This document shows positions 44,611 to 53,685 of a stretch of DNA of 64,000 nt, piece by piece. The stretch is from Eucalyptus grandis (taxonomy: Eukaryota > Streptophyta > Magnoliopsida > Myrtales > Myrtaceae), in contig NC_052614.1 of assembly GCF_016545825.1 (NCBI RefSeq), positions 18,804,559-18,868,558 on the forward strand, written 5' to 3'. The notes below the pieces were generated by a model. The model was not told the DNA's origin. It ran no database searches and worked only from the letters and a program-made list of their open reading frames with translations. Within the stretch, counting starts at the first letter, position 1; each line of letters opens with the position of its first letter. The position numbers and the translations under genes were made by a program.

Positions 44611-45844
44611 CCATGGACGTCCAGCCGTCCTTCTCTTCTGCCCCCCGTAGCTCTGCACGTCTGCTCACGCTCGAATATTAAGCTCCCCCACTCATCCTCG
44701 GATTCTTTCAAGCCAAGTTCTCTCATCTGCGTACGCCTAAAATTCGACACGTCGGGCGATCCTTCCAGAGATGGGCTTTCCAAAATTTGCAAAAATTGCA
44801 AGTGTTTCAAGTCTGACAAATTCGTCAAGGCTTTCAATTTTCCACAATCTGTAATACAAAGCTCCGATAGTCCAATGGGAAGCTCTGGGACACATTCAAG
44901 CCGATGGCAATGGTCAAGATGGAGTTCCTTGAGACGGGTTAGCTGGGAAAGATGGGGCAAAGACTGCCCCTGGCAGGTGATCGATAGTTCCGTTATGCCG
45001 GAGGGCGGTTCAGGTAATTCTTGAAGCTTTCTACACCCATCAAGTTTGAGCTCCTCTAACAAAGTCAGTTTGCATATATTACACGGTAGTCGCTCCAGAT
45101 TTCCACAACCCCAAGCTTTCAAATATTGCAGTTTTGCCAACATTCCAATGGTATCAGGCAATTCTGTTATGATACTTTCATAAATAAGCAAGATCCTCAG
45201 ATTTTGTAAATTTCCAATGCTTTCAGGTAATTTTGTAATCGATGTCCAACTTAAGTCTAGCTCGACCAATGATGCCAGATTTCCAATAGAGTTGGGGATC
45301 TCTGTTAATGACTTGCACCAACCTAACGTCAACCTTTGCAGAGATGCTAGATTGCCTATAGAGCTGGATATGTGGGCTAACTTTTTACACATATCGGCTC
45401 GAATAACCTTGAGCTCCTTCATGGCACCAATGAATTCAGGTAATTCTTCTATTGCTATATTAAATATGTGTAATTCAGTTAACAAAACCAAGGAGCCCAT
45501 GTATTTAGGAAGTTGAGAAATTTTACAAAAACTGAGAGATAGACGCTCCAACTTTATTAAACAATCACTCGAAATAGGAATATCATGTATACCGGTGCTT
45601 TTTATGTTAAGGTCCCTTAATTCTATCATTCTACCTATACCTTTCGGTAGCTCCTTGAGTTTTCCACAATGATCGACATCCAACCAAACAAGAGTCTTGA
45701 TGTCCCCAATAGAAGGATGAAGCTCTTCTAGATTCTCACAATATGCAAGATGTAAAATCTCCAACCTTTTGAAAGTGGACAAGTCAGGAGTTCTTTCCAA
45801 AATTTACAATCACGGAGGTTGAGAACTTTGAGCTCGCTCGCCAT
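44364..45844 (-). CDS. TNL1 exon 4: LRR, reading on into PAT exon 1
   Basis: The acceptor TTCTAG is at 45850-45845 and the exon starts ATGGCGAGCGAGCTC (45844), the usual start of this exon in the family. A one-base loss near 45795 shifts the frame, and the shifted frame meets a stop about 30 codons on. The correct LRR frame is open from 45800: about 15 leucine-rich repeats (ELPKGIGRMIELRDLNIK, KLPESIGNLQNLRILLIY and so on). The last recognisable repeat word is QMRELGLKE near 44715. It continues without a stop through Ser/Leu-rich (CT)n sequence into PAT exon 1 and past its donor to 44364. The usual TNL C-terminal LRRs and stop are absent. Confidence 0.8.
44580..44608. repeat. GA microsatellite upstream of PAT exon 1
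   Basis: (GA)n of about 14 units on the plus strand, (TC)n on the gene strand. Such tracts are common in plant 5' untranslated regions. A related shorter tract lies at about 62046-62069 before PAT fragment 2. Confidence 0.85.
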
Positions 45845-46330
45845 CTAGAAGAAAGAAAGGATATGTCAATGTAATTGGACTGTCGCAACCTATGATTTTT
45901 TGCTACTCCTTATGTTTTCGATTTTTTAGAATTCCTCAAAAATTACCCGTGCTCCTCTACTCTTTTGTAGTTGTCTTATTTAATTTTAAATGCCTCTTTT
46001 AGTAATGTTTGGCCACGTCAAAAGATAAATGTTTTTTAAGCACATCGATTGCAAAAGAATATTTAGAGTGTACGAGTGCTAACTGCATTTATTTTCAAAT
46101 AAAATTTCAAAGGAGATATTTTCTAATTAGATATAAGCAACTTTAATTATCAAAAACTAGATGACAAATTCAAATGGAAGAGAGATACATTCATCGGGCA
46201 CCATGTTTTCCTTCAATAGCATCAAATTAAAGAGAAATGGCTAGTTTAATTATGAAAATCAATTTTCAAATTTACAAGGAAAAAATAAGTTATGTTAAAA
46301 AAATACTTCAATGCCTTCTTTATGTCTTAC

Positions 46331-46612
46331 CTTGAGTGGATCCCATCCTCCCCACTCCTCCGAAATGGCACTCTCTGATAGATCGAGTACAACTAGTTTT
46401 TTCAGATGAAAGTTGTCCGCAGCGAAATTCGATGAACAGCCCTTCCAATGAAGCCATCTTAATTCAGGAAGTAAGCTTTGGAAATCTCCGGTGAAATCCA
46501 CACCATTTGCTTGGAGGAATCTCAAGTTGGTCATTTTTTTAAGTTGTTTGGCTGTGTATGTTCTTCCCATACCATATTCGCCAAGAGAAAGGGCCTCTAT
46601 CTTTCTAGTACC
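46331..46612 (-). CDS. TNL1 exon 3: NB-ARC to LRR linker, first LRRs
   Basis: 282 bases, 94 codons (residues 554-647). The acceptor TAG is at 46615-46613 and the donor AAG|GTAAGAC at 46331/46330. It begins GTRKIEALSLG and includes 'KKMTNLRFLQANGVDF', 'LLPELRWLHWKGC', 'KKLVVLDLSESAISEEWGG' and WDPLK. This is the standard short exon between NB-ARC and LRR in plant TNLs. No break. The TNL2 counterpart (63310-63591) has exactly the same length. Confidence 0.92.
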
Positions 46613-46715
46613 CTACATTTTGGAAACATTGTGGACCATAAATTTTGAATGATGAGATGGGACTAGCTGACATAAGATAAAGTGCATTGATTTCAATTTG
46701 CTGTTATACTACTAT

Positions 46716-47830
46716 GGCATATAGGCTCCTCCCTTTCAATTTTGTGAAATGAAAGGTTGTGATTGCATACTATTTATCTAATCTGTGTAGAGATGTGAAC
46801 TCAAGTGGTTGCATCCAAACAATTTCCTCATCCAAATATGCCTTTTGCAATTTGGACCTTCTAAATTTCCTAGATTTGTGTCCATTTGCAACTGCAATGG
46901 AAGGCCTCTCTTCATGCACACACTAATTCAAATATATCTATCAAAATTCATGCCCTTTGTATGCGAAATAACACTACCTTTACTCCTATTTGGTATATGT
47001 GAACCAATACAACTCTAACTGTCCAAATACATCAATCAAACTCGCCATTGATATAAGTATCAAAATTAAAGAATCCCAATTGTAGAATCCCCTCACTTTT
47101 TGGGTCTACTTTGTTTGCGATTCTCAATATCAAAATGAAAACGAGAATATCATCGCAAAAGGTACGCGTGTTTTACATTCCTTTCTTATCATGTGTTTCT
47201 TCATTGAGGGTTCCTCATTGTATGTGGAAGGAAAATTTGATGACATTGAATGTTATATACATGATCCTTACTACTATAGCTTAGGCTTCTCCCCATCAAT
47301 TTTGTGAAATGAAAGGTTGTGGCTACATGTTATTTATCTAATCTATGTAAAGATGAGAAGCTCAAGTGGTATTTCTTGAACTTTTTCCTCATCCAACTAT
47401 GCCCTTTGCAATTTGCACCTTATGAATTTCCAAAATTTGCATCCATTTGCAATACAATAGAAGGCCTCTCTTCATGCATACATTAGCTCAAATATATCTA
47501 TCAAAATTCATACCCTTTATATATGGAATAACCTTACCTTTACTCCTGTCATGTATATGTGAACCAATACAACTCTAACCGTCCAAATATATCTATCAAA
47601 CTTGCCATCTATATAATTATCAATATTAAAGAATCCCAATTGTAGAATCCTCCCACGTTTTTGGATATACTTTGGTTGCAATTCTCATAATCAAAATGAA
47701 AACGAGAATGTCATCGCAAAAGGTGCGCATGTGTTTCACAGTCCCTTCTTCTCACTTGTTTCTTCTATGAGGGTTTTTCATTGTATGTGAAAGGATTGAT
47801 AACATCGAACGTTCTATACATGATCATTAC
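46716..47830. repeat. 560-bp tandem duplication inside TNL1 intron 2
   Basis: 'tcaattttgtgaaatgaaag' occurs at 46736 and at 47296, and the two units stay collinear through 'ggaaggcctctcttcatgca' and 'gagaatatcatcgcaaaagg' / 'gagaatgtcatcgcaaaagg'. A third related unit begins in the TNL2 intron at about 63716. It accounts for half of this unusually long intron. Confidence 0.9.
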
Positions 47831-48841
47831 TTTTCTTTTTATCACTACAGATATTTGATGCTATCTTTTCGTTGTCGTGTTGCTTTTTTACTTTGAAGTA
47901 GTACTCATCTAAATTTTGATCAATTTTCCCATGGATTAATGAGATCTTCTGCATGAACAGATTGGACATGAAAATTGATAAAATTTTTATTCTTAAGGAA
48001 CTCAAGTCTTCTGTGTATTTCTTTTATTGTAACCTAATATTTTACAAACTCAAATTTAATTCTTGTTTTAGGTGACGAATTGCATGTTGGTGGATTCAAC
48101 TTTTCCTTCAAACTTTTATTCTTTCAAATGAATCCCTACTTGTTTTTACATTAAAATTTTCTTGTGTTTATTGTATTTTTGTCAACAACTTCATAGATAC
48201 CAATTTTTTTTCACTTCTAAGCAATGTTCTATTCAGTTAATTACATTTTCCTTCGTGCGAAAAAATGCTCGCTGAAAAGTATTGTCATTTCGTTATGTTT
48301 TGCATCTCGATGTTTATGTCTAGTTTTTCTTACTTAACGACATTCATGATACTTGCACTTATTTGTTTGATGCTTGTACAAATCATCCATATGTTATAAT
48401 TGCTTTTGGTGATTAACTATTAACTTTCATGCTAACAATGAAAAATTACAATCACATGAAATTCAAAACCATATTTACTTTGGTTAATAATACCAAAAAT
48501 CTCAAACTGATAGACTTGTTCCGCATTTACCCCCATACTAATTTTCATGTCCAAAAAAAAAAAGAAAATTTCAAACTAGTGAGCATGTGTCACATTTACC
48601 TCAAACTAGTTTTTGTTTCACAAAAATAAGATGAAGTTATTAATGTTAACTAAATCTTTGCTAAAAAAGAAGTTCACTAAGAATTGAACAATAAACAAAT
48701 TATTGTTATAACATGAAAGCCTACATTTAGCAAATAAATAACATGAAAGCCTATATTTAGCAAATAAATAATATCAGGTAATTAATAGAAAGGAAGATGG
48801 AACCACATTCTCTTACTAAGATAAATAGAGAAAACTCTTAC
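47831..48841. other. Rest of TNL1 intron 2, with degenerate repeat units
   Basis: No gene is seen. At 48485-48625 two or three units ('aatctcaaactgatagact', 'catttacctcaaactagttt') resemble the ~65-bp repeat at 19183-19545. A 32-bp tandem ('aacatgaaagcctacattta', 'aacatgaaagcctatattta') lies at about 48710-48770. Confidence 0.65.
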
Positions 48842-49937
48842 CTTGTTTCCGTCAATTACATCTAGAGCTTCCTCATAATTCCATAATCTACTACGCTTTT
48901 GAGGCTTCCTTGGATTTTCCAAACGAACAATTTCCCTTCCAAGATCTCTTAGTTGATCATGCATCATTAGCTCACCCTCTTCGTCAATCTTAATTAGGGA
49001 CATAAGACTTAACACTTCAATCCCCCTCCCTGGGAGAAAATTACTAGCGTCCCACATGTAAGTTGGATATTGTTTATAATGTCCAATGAAAAAGCATGCA
49101 ATATCCAAAAATATTTGTTGCTCCTCGTCTTCTAATGCTTCGTAACTTATTTTCAACTTCTCTTGCACTGTCTTATCGGGCACTTTCTTTAATTTCTTTA
49201 ATGTATCTTTCCATACTTCTTCTTTCTTTCCACATAAGAATGAACCTACAACTTCAAGAGATAATGGAAGTCCCCCGGTAGTAGATACGATTTCACAAGA
49301 GATAGCCTCGTAATAACCATGAGGAAAATCGTTTCGAAATGCGTGTCTACTAAATAAAATCAATGATTGATCAAAAGACAACTCGTTGAGTGGGTACATG
49401 TAGCTTGCTCTAGCCTCATCGAGAATGCTTTTGTTTCTAGTTGTGATGATGACTATACTTCCCACTTCAAACCAACTACCATCCTTAATCAAAGCATTCA
49501 AGTTAGTACGATCATCCATATCATCTAGAAGAATTAAGACTTTCTTACTTGCAAATCGACATTTGATGATATTGACTCCTTCATCGACACTAGACACATC
49601 AAATGAACTTCCTATTATGTCAGAAATGAGTAGCTTTTGTAGAAATTTTATGCCCTCGCGCTGAGATGTTTCTCGAATATTTGCCACAAAGCTACGATTT
49701 TCAAAATGACTAGAGAGTTTGTTGTATAACACCTTTGCAAGAGTTGTCTTACCAATGCCGCCCATTCCATAAATCCCAATAATCCTTGTACCATTGAATT
49801 TTGCATCTATCTTACTCATAATTTCTTCCACATGATCATCGATTCCCACCAACTGTTCAGGAACATTTAACAAAAAAAGTCTTTTTAACTCGGCCATAAC
49901 TTTTCTAACAACAATTTTAACCAATGTTCCTTCATGC
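48842..49937 (-). CDS. TNL1 exon 2: NB-ARC domain
   Basis: Acceptor CAG at 49940-49938, donor AAG|GTAAGAG at 48842/48841, 1,096 bases, residues 188-553. Motifs in order: P-loop GMGGIGKTTLAKVL (about 245-258), kinase-2 KKVLILLDDMDD (319-330), RNBS-B IVIITTRNKS (349-358), GLPL GGLPLSLEVVG (409-419), RNBS-D CFFIG (469-473), and the MHD switch motif LMMHDQLRDLG (511-521). The LDDMD form of kinase-2, with Asp at its end, is typical of TNLs. All ATP-binding residues are present and there is no break, so this exon looks under selection or recently duplicated. Confidence 0.95.
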
Positions 49938-50043
49938 CTGTCAAGTAACAATGAATTTAGTATAAGATAGCAATGTGTATATCATTTTCAAGAAAGAACT
50001 ATTTGTGAGAAATTAGATAACAATTAGGTGGAGAGTAATGTAC

Positions 50044-50606
50044 CCATTATCAATTTCCTCTGATTCCCATCCTTTCAAGGAACAGACTTCTTCAAGTGCT
50101 TCTTCCCATTCCTTCACAACCATTTCGCCCAAATTCTCTTTATGTGCATTGATAGAATCTCGCCATCTTCCTCTAAGATGTCGCATCTCCGAGGGCTTCA
50201 CTTTGTAAAATATAGGTAATACTATTTGCCCTTTGCTTCTTTTGCACTTCAACATTCGAGCCAGCTCGCGAAGGCACCATTTGCTGGAAGCGTAGTTCTC
50301 GGAGATAATCGGGATCAAGATTGTGGATCGCGTGATGCCGTAGAGGAGCTCCAGACCAATCTTCTCACCAACAGGAAGCTCATCGTCATCTCTAAACACG
50401 TGAAATCCTGCGTCAACAAGGCTAGTATAGAGATAATCGGTGAAGCCTTTACGAGTGTCTTTCCCTCTGAAGCTCAAGAACACATCGTAATCATTTCCCT
50501 TTGTCCTTTTCATCCTGTCATCATAATCACCTCCATGTGGAGGGATCGCTGAGGAAGATGCCTCATAGGTCGGATCTTCTGAGTTAAAGGGTTCTTTTCT
50601 TTTCAT
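50044..50606 (-). CDS. TNL1 exon 1: TIR domain
   Basis: ATG at 50606-50604 opens MKRKEPFNSEDPTYEASSS; an upstream in-frame extension to 50771 exists, but this start fits related genes. The TIR domain covers residues 40-185: YDVFLSFRGKDTRKGF, BB-loop DDDELPVGEKIG (73-84), and SSKWCLREL with the NADase catalytic Glu at residue 114. The donor GATAATGG|GTACA is at 50044/50043. The exon ends one base short of a full codon, which exon 2 supplies. All catalytic features of an active TIR are present. Confidence 0.95.
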
Positions 50607-50934
50607 CTCGAGAGGATTGTAAAAGAGATTGATGGGAGAAGGAAACGGAGGAGAAAATATGGAACCCCAAATCCGAGAATAGCATAAATTTTTCTCAAGA
50701 CTCAAACTTGAAGCTACATTCAAACAAAAATATAAACTCTCAGAGAACTCATCAGAAAAAAAATGGAGCAATCAAAGCGGGAAATAGATAAGGACATGGA
50801 GTCATCGATTACCTTAGGAGTGCTCATACGACACGACCCACCCACTGTTGTCATCTGCATCGATCCTCAGCCCTGGACGTTGGATCACCAACATACAACA
50901 CTATACTGTGTGTTGAACTCTGCTGATTGCTGAT

Positions 50935-51262
50935 TACTGAGTACTTAAAGAATGCTGGTTATTGCACGCGTAATATTTGCAGCATCATGCGGAAGTTACG
51001 GGGAAGTTTCGCGGGTGCTTCTTGACTTGACTTGCCTATTCTTTTAACAAAAAAGCAGGAAAGAAAACCAACTTGCAATAAAGATGCTCCTCGTCCTCGC
51101 TTTTTCTACTGTGCACACTTGAATGATGTTGACTGCTTGAAAAATACCGAGTTATTGCACGCACAATGTCGTCAACATTATGCGGAAGGTGCGTGCAACC
51201 TACACAGGTGCTTCGATTAAAATCTGAGAAACAGTACGACTTGACTTGACTTGCTTTTCCAT
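50935..51262. repeat. Diverged ~185-bp repeat upstream of TNL1
   Basis: 'ggttattgcacgcgtaat' ... 'catcatgcggaag' ... 'gggtgcttcttgacttgact' (50958-51033) recurs as 'gagttattgcacgcacaat' ... 'cattatgcggaag' ... 'ggtgcttcgattaaa' ... 'acttgacttgactt' (51150-51250). It lies 350-650 bp upstream of the TNL1 start, where promoter elements are expected. TTGACTTGACTT gives W-box-like TTGAC cores in both units. Confidence 0.7.
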
Positions 51263-53685
51263 TAATAAATGGATTCGTTGGGGAAATGTCATGGGAAGGT
51301 GAAGCGAGCAAAGACACCACGATTACGCTGCTGCCCGGTGAATTTCCGTAGAGGTTGTCGGCCGATCCATTCTAGGAAATTGTTAGCAACTTGTCCCACA
51401 TCAATTAATAAGGATGGACTTTGATATTTTGAAAGAAGATTTTTATGTAAAGAAATCGCAACTATATCTAGATAATTGTTTACCCAAACAAATAAAATAC
51501 TACTTCATTTATGGAACCGAAATGCTTGCTAAAAGTAAAAATTGAATATGGATCATTGCCTAAACATCAATTCTTAAATTGCATGTGTGGCGTTGTGTAA
51601 ACTCCGGTAACGAAATATTTTCTCGTGTTGCCTAATGTTTGGTTTAATTTGGATGGCAATAGATCTATTTAGTATTCAGGTGCTCTGTTTTTTCAAATGT
51701 TGCACATTCAGTTGGTTTCAGTTTCAATTTCATGACCTTTTCCACGAAAAATCAATTGACAAATCACACCAGAAAGGGTCATCAAATGACCGTGAATTTG
51801 CTCCCATAAAGACACAAGCAACTTCCCAAGGGCTTTCGATTGAGCTTCCTCGAAACCCCCATTACCTCATCCACCGAAAGGTGTTGTGCTCACCTCACCC
51901 TGTCATATGAATGTGGGGACCTGAATGTGAATATGATTCTCCAACGTTCAAGAGAATACAAAAGCTGTCAGCTCGGAACCTTAAAAGAGAATCCATGTCA
52001 AAATAAAAAATCTCAGGCTCACAATGCCAAGCACTTCAAATACGTACTAGTTGGAAACTTGACGGTCACATGGCCATCAGTACCCCTCTTCATTATTCTT
52101 TCTTTCAGTCTCCAAGCAAACTATGCGGTAGAATCCCTTTCTTTCTTAAACTAGTCTGTTAGTTGGTCTACAAACTCCTTTGTGCCATCAAATCCTCCTC
52201 CTCATAAAGCATATAGACAAAACAAGCTGGAGGAGGAGGATCTGAATGACTGAGTTGCTACGTTGCGCGACACCTCTTCTTTCCAAGGATCAACTTCATA
52301 TGTCTATCTCCATAATACATTTTGCCACACGAATGGACACATTGATTGTTCAGTGGAGCATCATGTGGATAATGGCCGATGTACATCAATTGAAAGTCAA
52401 GTGAAGTTCCACGCATTTGAGGAACGAAATTAATGTTTAGTTGATTTCAATTGATAATGACTCCTATGGTAGCAACAACGCATGATTTACCCTATGCTTA
52501 TGGTCTATTTAGCAAGCAAGCACCTTCATGATAAAGGAAAAGCTGCTTTGCTTGGATACATCGAGTAAAGGAGTAGAGAAAAGTGATGAATTTCCTGCCC
52601 CTTCTTCTCGTAAAGGTTAGAAAAATTTACTTCATTGTGCTCCTCTTCCCCTCCTTCCCAAATAAAGCATAAATATACGGTTTGCCCTTGGGTCTTGTTA
52701 GATACTAAATAGAAGAATTTCTTATGATTGGGAACACAAAATCACACTAAAATTATCCAAAATACACCTCAAAAACGGCATGCAGCTTAAGACTATGAGG
52801 CACGAATTGAAGGAAGCATAACGGTCTTGGTTTAAAGAGCTTTCAAAGGTTTCCTCTAAAAAAGCAAGAGCAAAGTGAGTCAAGTAATTCGGAGTTGCCT
52901 TATTATAGACAATAACGATCTCACAACCACTTTTGCATAGTCAAGTAAGACATCATTACAAGCCGTGCGATCATGTTGTGATGCCCAATAGTTGAACAGG
53001 TTCTTTCTTTCGGCCGACGAGTGGACAGGTTGGAATTGGGCTGGCAAAGATTGTCACATATGTTCGGTCAGCAAAACTCGTGCATCACGTGAAGGGAGAG
53101 TGGGACATTCCCTGAGCAGTACCCCGTGCTTGTATAGATGTGAATGCGATTATTGATAGTTGAATAGCCACTTAATATTAGCATGACAAGCCATTCTCTT
53201 GACAGTAGCATTTGTAACATATCCTGCCTTGAAGGACAATATAATCCAATAGAACAAAACAAACATATCCTGCCTTAGAGGACAAGATAAAATTGGAAAC
53301 AAATTAGACGAAGAAATCGTTGTAAGTTGCCACTTGGAAGCATCAATAGTAAAATGAAAATGGGAATCAACTATGTAAAGAGAACTTCCATTAAGTCCAA
53401 ATCTTAACAGAGTTGTAAAACAAACACATTATCCTCAATATTTCAAGCTTCTTACTGTATTATTACTCACATACATGCCAAGAGTTGAGAGAAATGTCAA
53501 CTAGTTGACATCGAAACACATTCCGGTGACCGAAAGTTCAGAGAGAAATGATATCACAATAGTGTCTTTTGGAAATGACATCACAACATCATCCTGGAGA
53601 AAAGCTAAGTCTATTGACAATATATAAGCTCCCTAAACAGAGGTTTCTAGAACTGCCAACGGTCAAGATTAAGTCCAAAGGAAAC
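51263..53685. other. Intergenic region upstream of TNL1, no gene recognised
   Basis: About 2.4 kb. Open stretches (for example 51635-51910 and 53068-53262) have no family resemblance. A short direct repeat 'acatatcctgcctt' occurs at about 53217 and 53264. No transposon ends were found. Confidence 0.5.

Larger units (their letters stand above)
44331..50606 (-). pseudogene. TNL1: TIR-NBS-LRR resistance gene, LRR exon frameshifted and 3' end lost
   Basis: Four exons are supported by GT-AG sites and frame: 50606-50044 (TIR), 49937-48842 (NB-ARC), 46612-46331 (linker) and 45844 to about 44700 (LRR). Codon phase agrees across all three junctions: residues 1-188, 188-553, 554-647, then 648 on. TNLs are cytoplasmic or nuclear receptors; the LRR senses effectors, NB-ARC switches with ATP, and TIR cleaves NAD+ to trigger cell death. 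TIR and NB-ARC are fully open with all motifs. The LRR exon carries a frame break near 45795, so the predicted product is a TIR-NBS protein of about 680 residues with hardly any LRR. Introns: 106 bp, 2,229 bp and 486 bp. Confidence 0.85.

Noticed and set aside
44404..45024. Plus-strand open frame of 206 residues opposite TNL1
   Set aside because: Antisense shadow of the LRR exon and PAT exon 1; no own features.
51635..52154. Possible small gene with hydrophobic start
   Set aside because: Two overlapping frames, no splice support, no family resemblance and no repeat copy to test conservation.
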